Shown here: positions 7,401-13,530 of the stretch, one piece after another
Numbering within the stretch: position 1 is the stretch's first letter
Layout of the letters: each line of letters opens with the position of its first letter
Assembly: GCA_910578305.1 (NCBI GenBank)
Contig: CAJTQH010000057.1
Coordinates: 1 to 14,434, forward strand
Direction: 5' to 3'
DNA length: 14,434 nt
From: an uncultured Muribaculaceae bacterium
GTDB lineage: Bacteria > Bacteroidota > Bacteroidia > Bacteroidales > Muribaculaceae
Notes under the pieces: model-generated
Told to the model about the DNA's origin: nothing
The model's input: only the letters and a program-made list of their open reading frames with translations
Database searches by the model: none
Program-made: the position numbers and the translations under genes

Positions 7401-8821
7401 ATCTGAACGATACAACCGATACGATCTGCGCCATCTCCACCCCACCGGGTGTTGGAGGCATAGCCGTGGCCCGCATAAGCGGCCCTGAAGCAATAGCCAT
7501 AGCCGACAGCCTCTGGCAAGGCCGGAGGCTCACAAGAGTGCCAAGCCACACAGCACATCTGGGCACAATAACCGATATCTCCGGTCAGGCTCTGGATCAG
7601 GCCGTGGCCACAGTGTTTCGCGCTCCCGCATCGTTTACCGGCGATGACGTAGTAGAATTGTCGGTCCACGGGTCCCGATTTGTGCAGCGCGAACTGCTCA
7701 ACACACTCATCGCCGCAGGCGCCCGCATGGCTCATCCCGGTGAATTTACCCGACGCGCATTCACATCCGGCAAAATGGACCTTGCCGAAGCTGAAGCCGT
7801 GGCCGACGTGATAGCATCGGACTCTCGAGCCGCACACCGCATAGCCATGACCCAGATGCGCGGAGGTGTGTCGCGCCAATTGTCAGAGTTGCGGTCGTCG
7901 CTCGTCGATCTTGCATCACTTCTGGAACTTGAACTCGATTTTTCGGAAGAAGATGTAGAGTTTGCCGACCGCTCCAGCCTCATTGACATAGCTACTCAAG
8001 TGCGCGACGAAGTAGACCGTCTGCACAGGTCGTTTACAGCCGGCAACGCCATCAAAGAAGGCATCCCCGTGGCGATAGTCGGTGCTACGAATGCCGGCAA
8101 ATCATCGCTGCTCAACGCTCTTATAGGCGATGACAGAGCCATAGTGAGCGACATACACGGCACTACACGCGATACCATCGAGGAGACAATCGAGATAGGC
8201 GATTACCGCTTTCGATTTATCGATACGGCCGGAATACGTGACACGACCGACCGCATCGAGCAAATTGGCATACAGCGATCACGCAAGGCCATATCACAGG
8301 CACGCATAGTGATCTGTGTGGCCGATGCCACAACTCGGCTCGACATCGACATACTGCAACATACCGCAGACACCGTACTACAATCCGATGCGCCCGGCTA
8401 TCTTATACTTGCCCTCAACAAGACCGATCTGACACCAACTGCCGACACCATCGCCGAAGCTCATGCATTTGTCAACGGCCTTAACGCGCTGCAAGAGCAC
8501 GCGGCTCTGGTGGAAATATCGGCAGCACATGGCCATGGCTTGCCCCTGCTGAGGCAGACTCTTGAGCACATGGCCGAATGCGACAACGGCACAGCCACCG
8601 ACACCGGCATACTCATAACCAACGCACGCCACGCCGAAGCACTCCGCACCGCATCCACATCCATAGCCCGCACACTCGACGGACTCACATCAGGCCTCTC
8701 CGGCGACCTTATAGCACAGGATATCCGCGAAACCATCCACCACCTCTCAGCCATCACCGGCGACATCCCCTCCACCGAAATCCTCGCCACCATCTTCTCC
8801 CGCTTCTGCATCGGCAAATGA
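7397..8821 (+). CDS. mnmE: tRNA uridine-5-carboxymethylaminomethyl(34) synthesis GTPase MnmE
   Basis: MnmE works with MnmG to modify the wobble uridine of several tRNAs to the cmnm5 form, using GTP, a folate one-carbon unit and glycine. The 474-residue length is normal. Domains in order are the N-terminal folate-binding domain (1-120, starting DTICAISTPPGVGGIAVARISG), a helical domain, and the G domain (about 222-380). The G domain has G1 GATNAGKS at 229-236, G2 GTTRD at 255-259, G3 DTAG at 276-279 and G4 NKTD at 341-344. The protein ends in FCIGK, with the conserved catalytic Cys471. I prefer the ATG at 7397, which overlaps the nuclease stop (ATGA), to an in-frame codon 33 nt upstream. The preferred start gives the usual MnmE N-terminus. 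It closes the gene run and is followed by a terminator. Confidence 0.97.
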   Translation: MNLNDTTDTICAISTPPGVGGIAVARISGPEAIAIADSLWQGRRLTRVPSHTAHLGTITDISGQALDQAVATVFRAPASFTGDDVVELSVHGSRFVQRELLNTLIAAGARMAHPGEFTRRAFTSGKMDLAEAEAVADVIASDSRAAHRIAMTQMRGGVSRQLSELRSSLVDLASLLELELDFSEEDVEFADRSSLIDIATQVRDEVDRLHRSFTAGNAIKEGIPVAIVGATNAGKSSLLNALIGDDRAIVSDIHGTTRDTIEETIEIGDYRFRFIDTAGIRDTTDRIEQIGIQRSRKAISQARIVICVADATTRLDIDILQHTADTVLQSDAPGYLILALNKTDLTPTADTIAEAHAFVNGLNALQEHAALVEISAAHGHGLPLLRQTLEHMAECDNGTATDTGILITNARHAEALRTASTSIARTLDGLTSGLSGDLIAQDIRETIHHLSAITGDIPSTEILATIFSRFCIGK

Positions 8822-8897
8822 CTGTTTGATTATCAACGCATCGCATTAACTGCAATTGACTGTTACTGAACGATAAAACTTAAACCATTCAAGAGCA

Positions 8898-8932
8898 CCT
8901 AATGCTGATAACTATCAGCGTTAGGCGTTTTT
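8898..8932 (+). terminator. Rho-independent terminator after mnmE
   Basis: Arms 8898-8909 and 8914-8925 form a 12-bp stem with one G.U pair around the loop AACT, followed by CGTTTTT. It lies 76 nt after the mnmE stop. It marks the end of the housekeeping and sugar gene run; the accessory region starts directly after it. Confidence 0.85.
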
Positions 8933-9007
8933 ACGCACCATTCTGTACGGATTTTGTAGGACAGCGACTCATTGCACCCCAAGCGTCAGCAATGTGGTGG
9001 AGAAAGT

Positions 9008-9043
9008 GGTACGTTACGGTACGTCGTGATACGCCAAGATACG
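9008..9043 (+). repeat. Phased TACG repeat cluster
   Basis: TACG occurs five times, at 9010, 9015, 9020, 9030 and 9040. The spacing is thus 5, 5, 10 and 10 bp, about half or one helical turn. Several copies share GTACGT or GATACG context. It lies 30-60 nt before the zinc-ribbon remnant. Such phased repeats can be binding sites for a recombinase accessory protein or regulator, but no function is shown here. Confidence 0.4.
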
Positions 9044-9070
9044 ATTATTGACGAATTAAACACGTATGAC

Positions 9071-9247
9071 ATGAGCAGCAACATCAAAGTTGAGAGAATC
9101 TGTGAGTGGTGTGGCAACCGTTTTATGGCTCAAACAACGGTCACACATTTCTGAACGAAGCGATGCGCGGAACACTCCTATAAGGAGCGTATAAGACAGC
9201 AAAAGATACAACAGGCAAACTCAGCTGTGCCCTCAAAACAAACGTGA
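9071..9247 (+). pseudogene. Zinc-ribbon N-terminus of a mobile-element-type DNA-binding protein, interrupted by TGA
   Basis: The frame opens with MSSNIKVERICEWCGNRF, a CxxC zinc-ribbon start that I associate with small excisionase/HTH proteins of Bacteroidetes mobile elements (recalled, not searched). It reaches TGA at 9152-9154. The same frame continues after the TGA as TKRCAEHSYKERIRQQ and ends at 9245-9247. In such zinc ribbons the second half is normally CxxxC-like (for example YCSKRC). The TGA stands precisely where the third cysteine should be, and a single-base change from TGT or TGC would create it. The helix-turn-helix part expected further on is absent, and the sequence runs into a different frame carrying an antitoxin-like remnant. 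The interruption is seen directly; the parent family is inferred. Confidence 0.55.
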
Positions 9248-9563
9248 GCAGTTCGATGCTGACGCAGCGGCATTCTGTCTGGCAGAGAACCTTAAAGAAG
9301 AACGGCTCAAAGCCGGATTGACGCAACAGCAGCTCGCTGAGCGTATCGGTACAAAGAAAACCTATATCTCCCGTCTGGAAAACGGCAAAGCTGATGTCCA
9401 ACTCAACACTCTCTTCCGAATCTTCGAAGGTCTTGGCAGAAGGGTATCTCTGACAATCCTGTATATTTATGCGATACAATTTTTACGGAAACCGGGGAAC
9501 GTAAAGATACTTTCTTCCGGCGAGTCAAAAAATATGCACCTTTCGCATTTTATACGTCAATAA
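9195..9563 (+). pseudogene. HigA-like XRE-family antitoxin remnant without a normal start codon
   Basis: A frame open from 9195 reads REQFDADAAAFCLAENLKEE (from 9243) and LTQQQLAERIGTKKTYISRL (from 9318), ending the recognisable part with RRVSLTIL near 9461. This is the body of an XRE/Cro helix-turn-helix antitoxin of the HigA type, with the recognition helix in KKTYISRLENGK. There is no ATG or GTG in frame. The only alternatives are CTG, or a TTG at 9318 that would remove helix 1. The tail after 9461 (about 33 residues up to the stop at 9561-9563) does not look like the family and may be run-on sequence. No RelE/HigB-type toxin lies on either side. I read it as a 5'-truncated orphan fused by deletion to the zinc-ribbon remnant. 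A live gene with an unusual start cannot be excluded. Confidence 0.55.
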
Positions 9564-9611
9564 CCACAAAGTGTTTTTTACCATCAAATAGTTATGCTCA
9601 CTTCATTAAAA

Positions 9612-9629
9612 ATGTGTATTTTTACACAA
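9612..9629. promoter_or_regulatory. Short inverted repeat TGTGTA-TTTT-TACACA upstream of the secreted-protein gene
   Basis: A 6-bp perfect inverted repeat with a four-T centre lies about 25-40 nt before the ATG at 9653. Its position suits a regulator site or transcript start element. TATTTTTA inside it is a poor match to the -7 box. The assignment is weak. Confidence 0.25.
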
Positions 9630-9652
9630 AATATCTACAAATCTTTTATACG

Positions 9653-10072
9653 ATGAAAAAATTACTTTTTATTGTTTTTTGCCTTATCGCTTCCTTTGGG
9701 GTCGCGAAAGCACAAGTACAAGACTCACCAACTACCATGAAAGTATATTGTGAGGTCATGTGTGTTCAATACAATCTCTTTAAAGGTGATGTTAATGCCA
9801 TAGTCGATTTCGGTATTGCTGACAAAGCAAAAAATGCGGACGGTTGGATTTATAATACCGAAACTAATAAGAAAATGTCATTTGCATCTCCGATGAGTGT
9901 TTTTTCCTATATGGCAAAGAATGGATGGGAGTACAAAGATGCTATTATTATTACCGAAGCAAACGGTATAAAGGGTAAACAAAATGTTTGGCACTTCATA
10001 CTTACAAAAGAAATGCCGATTGATTGCACACCCGAAGATATTGTTGGTAACATAGATTACCGGAATAAATAA
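9653..10072 (+). CDS. Small secreted protein of unknown function (139 aa)
   Basis: The product begins with a classic signal peptide (MKKLLFIVFCLIASFGVAKA, probable cleavage before Q21). A mature region of about 118 residues follows, containing MKVYCEVMCVQYNLFKGD (29-46), VDFG (51-54), GWEYKDAIII (91-100) and WHFILTKE (113-120). I have the impression of a widespread Bacteroidales family of short proteins that share a YCE...VDFG...GWE...LxK pattern, but no function is known to me. I chose the ATG at 9653 over an upstream in-frame ATG at 9614 because the signal peptide begins there. Codon use is AT-rich compared with the rfb-mnmE genes, which suggests recent acquisition. It has its own terminator (10096-10143). 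It probably acts in the periplasm or is exported further. Confidence 0.8.
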   Translation: MKKLLFIVFCLIASFGVAKAQVQDSPTTMKVYCEVMCVQYNLFKGDVNAIVDFGIADKAKNADGWIYNTETNKKMSFASPMSVFSYMAKNGWEYKDAIIITEANGIKGKQNVWHFILTKEMPIDCTPEDIVGNIDYRNK

Positions 10073-10095
10073 GCGTTTTATCGTACACCTCATAT

Positions 10096-10143
10096 AGTCC
10101 ATAACTTTGTTGATAAATCAGCAAGTTATGGACTTAGCTTTTT
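10096..10143 (+). terminator. Strong hairpin terminator after the secreted-protein gene
   Basis: Arms starting at 10096 (AGTCCATAACTT) and ending at 10134 pair over 12 bp. About five more pairs follow beyond one bulged T, closing on the loop TAAA, with a tail of TAGCTTTTT. It lies 24 nt after the stop codon. Confidence 0.8.
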
Positions 10144-10447
10144 CCAGCCTTAATTATACGCTTCCGGTTAAGAGGCTCGCGTGGCGTTCACTGTCAACTA
10201 GGCTACTGTGGTCTGTGTAACGGCAATAATCAGATGTCTTTCGACAGACAATAAACTTTAGTCAGGATGAAAATATTTCATGCGAAACAGTCGTTGTTTG
10301 AACTATTATTACCATAATTTCGAGTTAATAGTCACAAGTACGACTATACGAAAGTTATTAGATAAGGGAATCTCCCGTCGGCTGGGTGAACAATTCAGGA
10401 GGTTAAATTGTCCATAAAGACGTGAAATTTTAATCCACTATTTGCTT
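10144..10447 (+). other. 304-nt gap without a gene; AT-rich, with several short inverted repeats
   Basis: I see no credible coding frame, tRNA or transposon end here. It holds ACTATTA/TAATAGT (10302-10308 with 10326-10332), a short GGGA/TCCC hairpin near 10366-10376, and ACAATT/AATTGT (10390-10395 with 10406-10411). The loop of the last contains a perfect AGGAGG (10397-10402), although Bacteroidetes rarely use such sites and the next ATG is about 45 nt away. It may be a structured leader for the gene at 10448. No good TAnnTTTG box was found. Confidence 0.4.
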
Positions 10448-10777
10448 ATGAAAAATACGCCCCAGCGCTTGAGGAGCTATGCTCCCCCTACCCGGGACAA
10501 AATTTTTATCTGGAGTGCCGTTGTTGCCGGATGTAGCATCATGGCTTTACTTTGTCGCCATGCTGCCATTCACCGTTTTGACACAGACCAATTTACCGGC
10601 AATGTATTATTTGCCGTTTTCTTTGTCCTCTCAATCGGTCTTTATTGCGGTTTCCAATTGGTAATCGAAGATGGCTTCAACCGCTTTCTACCTATTTTTC
10701 ATCACCGTGAAGTCATGGCTATTGCTGAGACTACCACTGGCGAACAGATTGCAATACCCACTGTAGAAGAGCCGTAA
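10448..10777 (+). CDS. Small two-helix membrane protein of unknown function (109 aa)
   Basis: I do not recognise the family. The protein has a basic start (KNTPQRLRSYAPPTRDK, residues 2-18). A first membrane segment at about 19-37 (IFIWSAVVAGCSIMALLC) is followed by a short loop, HRFDTDQFTGN, and a second membrane segment at about 52-73. A 30-residue hydrophilic tail follows, including FHHREVM. The basic N-terminus suggests that both ends are cytoplasmic, in an inner-membrane hairpin. I use the ATG at 10448; an in-frame TTG lies two codons upstream. The next gene starts nine nt after the stop, so they are probably co-transcribed. A role in a mobile element or membrane-linked defence is possible but unsupported by any motif. 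Confidence 0.65.
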   Translation: MKNTPQRLRSYAPPTRDKIFIWSAVVAGCSIMALLCRHAAIHRFDTDQFTGNVLFAVFFVLSIGLYCGFQLVIEDGFNRFLPIFHHREVMAIAETTTGEQIAIPTVEEP

Positions 10778-10786
10778 TTTTCTATT

Positions 10787-11167
10787 ATGGATTGTTCTAC
10801 CAATGCGCAAGACTTTGTCGCTGATAGTTTTCCTGAGGTCACTTTCCCAACGGACTCCAATGAAGAATTCGATGAAGATGTCGAATATCTTACATTTGAA
10901 GATGGCACCAGAATAAAAATCGGAGCCATAGATATTGACGATGTCGTTTTCGATAACCTTGAGGAGAATATCATCGAGTACGGCAGCCTTAGAGAGCGAA
11001 ACGAAGACCGTGTGCAGGAAACCGCTCGAGCCCTCGACCAAAAGCATCGCCTAAGAAAAAATCAACGACCTCAATTCCAAAACCACCAACAAAAATTCCA
11101 GAAAATGAAAAGCACTCAACAACCTCAACCAGTTCCTCTCTCGTGTAAAATCCGTCTTCGACCGTAA
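10787..11167 (+). CDS. Acidic protein of unknown function; reading frame of its C-terminus uncertain
   Basis: The first 85 or so residues look like real protein. They are very acidic (EEFDEDVEYLTFEDGTRIK, 26-44, then IDIDDVVFDNLEENIIEYG), with a charged helix ETARALDQK near 77-85. After about 11045 this frame becomes a Gln/Pro/Arg-rich tail that looks out of frame. The -1 frame over the same bases gives a plausible basic, Ser/Thr/Pro-rich tail (KKKSTTSIPKPPTK) ending at a TAA at 11146-11148. A run of six A at 11056-11061, in the phase A AAA AAT, lies between, so a deletion/insertion or a -1 slip is possible. No family was recognised. It follows the two-TM protein gene by nine nt. Confidence 0.5.
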   Translation: MDCSTNAQDFVADSFPEVTFPTDSNEEFDEDVEYLTFEDGTRIKIGAIDIDDVVFDNLEENIIEYGSLRERNEDRVQETARALDQKHRLRKNQRPQFQNHQQKFQKMKSTQQPQPVPLSCKIRLRP

Positions 11168-11642
11168 GGCTTCACCCGCAGCTAACGCTGCAACAAGCGC
11201 AGAACCGCCCACCGACATCTCAGGCGTAAGCGATCCTCGGCTGAAAGCAGCCCTCGCCGACATCGAGAAATATCTCAACGACAACTTCGGCACTCCGACT
11301 GAGAAGATCCGCTATAAGGACTACACCAACGGCACCAATCTTACGTCGGAAGATGCAACCTTTGCCGTGTCGCTCGTAATCCTGACGACCACGGGCGGAG
11401 CCGCCCATCGCCCCGACAACGTGCTGCTCGGCGGAGTCACCTCGACCAACGATGTAAAATGGTACTCTGCCAAACTTAGGAAGTTTACCAACTTCCTCAT
11501 GCAGCTCTGCCCCAAACACCGCATCCAGCACCTCGCCTACGCCTTCGACAAGACAGAGAGTGACGATCCACACATCGTCAAAGTTAACGGCCTGCCGCTT
11601 GCACAGCAAGAACCCGACGACACCTGCATCCGCCTCTACTAA
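11109..11642 (+). CDS. Unrecognised protein, frame lacks a start codon (probable 1-nt frame break)
   Basis: The frame open from 11109 to the TAA at 11640-11642 looks strongly coding: NNLNQFLSRVKSVFDRK, then a Pro/Ala-rich linker, then a folded-looking region (LKAALADIEKYLNDNFG, RPDNVLLGGVTSTNDVKWYS, KFTNFLMQLCPKHRIQHL) ending CIRLY. Codon use is GC-rich like the core genes. No ATG, GTG or TTG occurs in frame before the GTG at 11367, which would cut off half the protein. Just upstream, ATGAAAAG at 11105 is in another frame. Removing one A from its run of four would join it to this frame and give a natural start (MKALNNLN). The gene is therefore either frameshifted, misread in the A run, or made by slippage from the upstream gene. 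About 178 residues; no family recognised. Confidence 0.55.
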   Translation, partial: KALNNLNQFLSRVKSVFDRKASPAANAATSAEPPTDISGVSDPRLKAALADIEKYLNDNFGTPTEKIRYKDYTNGTNLTSEDATFAVSLVILTTTGGAAHRPDNVLLGGVTSTNDVKWYSAKLRKFTNFLMQLCPKHRIQHLAYAFDKTESDDPHIVKVNGLPLAQQEPDDTCIRLY

Positions 11643-11656
11643 GAAGTAATCCCATC

Positions 11657-11700
11657 CAACGCCCCGACAAGACTCTCCCTCTTGCCGTGGCGTTGTTATT
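11657..11700 (+). terminator. Probable terminator after the unrecognised three-gene cassette
   Basis: CAACGCC (11657-11663) pairs with GGCGTTG (11689-11695). An inner CAAG/CTTG pairing lies beyond a mismatched zone, and the hairpin is followed by a weak T-rich tail (TTATTATG). It lies 14 nt after the stop codon and before the promoter of the restriction locus. Confidence 0.5.
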
Positions 11701-11742
11701 ATGTTTCTCAGCATATTTCATTACCATGTTATAATAAATGAT

Positions 11743-11750
11743 TACCTTTG
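11743..11750 (+). promoter_or_regulatory. Bacteroidetes -7 promoter box for the restriction-modification locus
   Basis: TACCTTTG matches the TAnnTTTG consensus and lies 24 nt before the ATG of the small regulator. No convincing -33 TTTG is seen at 19-21 nt; the closest is TTTCA around 11716. Confidence 0.55.
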
Positions 11751-11774
11751 CAAATAACATCAAAGAATTATCAC

Positions 11775-12008
11775 ATGTCAGCAAACAATATAGCTACTCC
11801 AACAGAACGAATAAATAGGCTAAAAGTAGTTTTAGTTGAGCAAAATCGGACAGGTAAATGGCTTGCAGAGCAATTAGGCAAAAATGAAGCCACTGTTTCC
11901 AGATGGTGCTCCAATGCGGCTCAGCCATCACTTGAAATGCTGGTAAAGATAGCTTCGATTCTTAATGTTGACCCTCGGACCTTGCTGAATGGCAATAATA
12001 CTTTTTAA
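11775..12008 (+). CDS. XRE-family helix-turn-helix regulator of the type I R-M locus
   Basis: This 77-residue Cro/C1-type DNA-binding protein is almost entirely one domain. The first helix is around 11-24, and the helix-turn-helix is at about 28-47 (KWLAEQLGKNEATVSRWCSN), followed by PSLEMLVKIASILNVDPRTLL. I use the ATG at 11775 instead of an upstream in-frame TTG at 11748, which lies within the -7 box. The stop is two bases before the hsdM start, so the two genes are co-transcribed. By position it is likely a controller of the restriction-modification genes, similar in role to C proteins, but this is inferred from context. A lone antitoxin role is less likely because no toxin gene adjoins. 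Confidence 0.85.
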   Translation: MSANNIATPTERINRLKVVLVEQNRTGKWLAEQLGKNEATVSRWCSNAAQPSLEMLVKIASILNVDPRTLLNGNNTF

Positions 12009-12010
12009 CT

Positions 12011-13528
12011 ATGGCAAAGAAAGCGAAAGTTCAAAAAGAATTATCCGGCGCTCAAGACTTATATAATTATCTGTATGAGGCTTGTAATCAGCTTCGCGGG
12101 CCCGTATCACAGGATAATTTTAAGGAGTATATTACGCCTCTTCTTTATTACAAACGAATCAGCGATGTTTATGATGAGGAGACCCGCGCCGCACTCGAAA
12201 TGAGTGGCGGAGACCTCGAATTTGCCTCACTGCCTGAGCAACATCGTTTTGTTATCCCGGATGGTTGTGGCTGGGAAGACGTGCGTTCTCGAAGTGAAAA
12301 CCTTGGGGCTGCCATTGTAAATGCAATGCGTAAGATTGAGTTGGCTAATCCCGATACTCTTTATGGAGTTCTATCAACATTCTCAGCTCAGAAATGGACA
12401 GACAAAACGAGTTTGCCCGACAGTAAAATTCGTGACCTCATTGAGCACCTTTCAACTCGTCGCCTCGGCAATAATGATTATCCAGCCGACCTGATGGGGG
12501 ATGCATACGAAATATTGTTGAAAAAATTTGCTGATGATTCAAAGGCACAGGCAGGCGAGTTTTATACACCGCGCCCTGTAGTGCAACTTCTTGTGAGGAT
12601 TCTTGACCCCAAGCCCGGCGAGACCGTTTATGATCCAGCTTGTGGTTCCGGAGGTATGCTTATCGAGGCTGTCCACCATATGCACCACGACCACCTTTGC
12701 TGCGGACAGATTTTCGGTCAGGAAAAGAACGTAGTCAATGCTGCTATAGCCAAGATGAATCTCTTTCTTCATGGAGCCTCTGACTTCAACATCATGCAGG
12801 GCGACACATTGCGTTCTCCAAAAGTATTACAGGGAGGAAGTGTCGCCAAATTTGACAATGTAATTGCCAATCCACCCTTCTCTCTCGAAGGCTGGGGCGC
12901 AACCGAATGGTCATCCGACAGATACAGCCGCAATATATACGGAACGCCGTCGGATTCCTGTGGCGACTACGCTTGGATTCAGCACATGGTGTGTTCAATG
13001 TCAGATGGCAGAGCCGATGGCCGTGGCGGACGTATGGCAGTCGTAATGCCTCAAGGAGTTTTATTCCGTGACAAGGCTGAAAAGGAGATGCGCCGCCAGT
13101 TGATTCAAAGCGATCTGATTGAAGCGGTCGTAACTCTTGGCGATAAACTCTTTTATGGGACAGGACTCTCGCCATGCTTCCTGATACTCCGCAAATTCAA
13201 ACCTGCACACAAATCGGCCAGAATCCTGATGATTGACGCTACTAAGATTCTGACTCCAAGACGAGCCCAGAACGTTTTGGAACCATCTGATGTGGATAAG
13301 ATCTATAAACTCTATACCGACTATACCGATGTCGAGGATTTCTCGAAAGTTGTTGGCATCGACGATATTGAAAAGAAAGATTGGAATCTTTCACCTAACC
13401 GATATGTCGAGTATCACAAAGAGGAAATTCGACCTTATGCCGAAGTGCTTGCCGAGTTCCGAAAAGCGATTGAAGACGTGCAAAAAGCAGAGGCAGAATT
13501 TTCACAACTAATCAATACCACTATTTGA
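12011..13528 (+). CDS. hsdM: Type I restriction-modification methyltransferase subunit HsdM, first copy
   Basis: This N6-adenine DNA methyltransferase subunit uses S-adenosylmethionine and would act with a specificity subunit HsdS. The 505-residue protein has the HsdM N-terminal helical domain (about 14-165, with YITPLLYYKRISDVYDE at 40-56). GEFYTPRPVV (182-191) introduces the methylase domain. SAM motif I is DPACGSGGM at 208-216, and catalytic motif IV is NPPF at 287-290. A C-terminal helical tail (about 465-505) is the usual HsdS-contact region. All key residues are intact, so it should be active. A second, different hsdM begins two bases after its stop. No hsdS or hsdR is seen in the window. 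Confidence 0.95.
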   Translation: MAKKAKVQKELSGAQDLYNYLYEACNQLRGPVSQDNFKEYITPLLYYKRISDVYDEETRAALEMSGGDLEFASLPEQHRFVIPDGCGWEDVRSRSENLGAAIVNAMRKIELANPDTLYGVLSTFSAQKWTDKTSLPDSKIRDLIEHLSTRRLGNNDYPADLMGDAYEILLKKFADDSKAQAGEFYTPRPVVQLLVRILDPKPGETVYDPACGSGGMLIEAVHHMHHDHLCCGQIFGQEKNVVNAAIAKMNLFLHGASDFNIMQGDTLRSPKVLQGGSVAKFDNVIANPPFSLEGWGATEWSSDRYSRNIYGTPSDSCGDYAWIQHMVCSMSDGRADGRGGRMAVVMPQGVLFRDKAEKEMRRQLIQSDLIEAVVTLGDKLFYGTGLSPCFLILRKFKPAHKSARILMIDATKILTPRRAQNVLEPSDVDKIYKLYTDYTDVEDFSKVVGIDDIEKKDWNLSPNRYVEYHKEEIRPYAEVLAEFRKAIEDVQKAEAEFSQLINTTI

Positions 13529-13530
13529 TT

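Noticed and set aside
5932..7879. Several antisense frames of 140-167 codons opposite the aminotransferase, nuclease and mnmE
   Set aside because: They mirror GC-rich coding sequence, carry no recognisable domain, and conflict with genes that have intact catalytic motifs.
9008..9043. TACG cluster as a CRISPR array or replication iterons
   Set aside because: The units are only four to seven bases with 5- or 10-bp spacing. There are no 25-40 bp repeats or spacers and no replication initiator gene nearby.
9152..9154. TGA read as selenocysteine
   Set aside because: The downstream half of the gene is missing and neighbouring sequence is also broken, so a plain nonsense mutation in a decayed gene is far simpler.
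10144..10447. A tRNA or small structured RNA gene in the gap
   Set aside because: No cloverleaf, T-loop motif or CCA end is visible. The inverted repeats are short (6-7 bp) and I cannot show that they form one structure.
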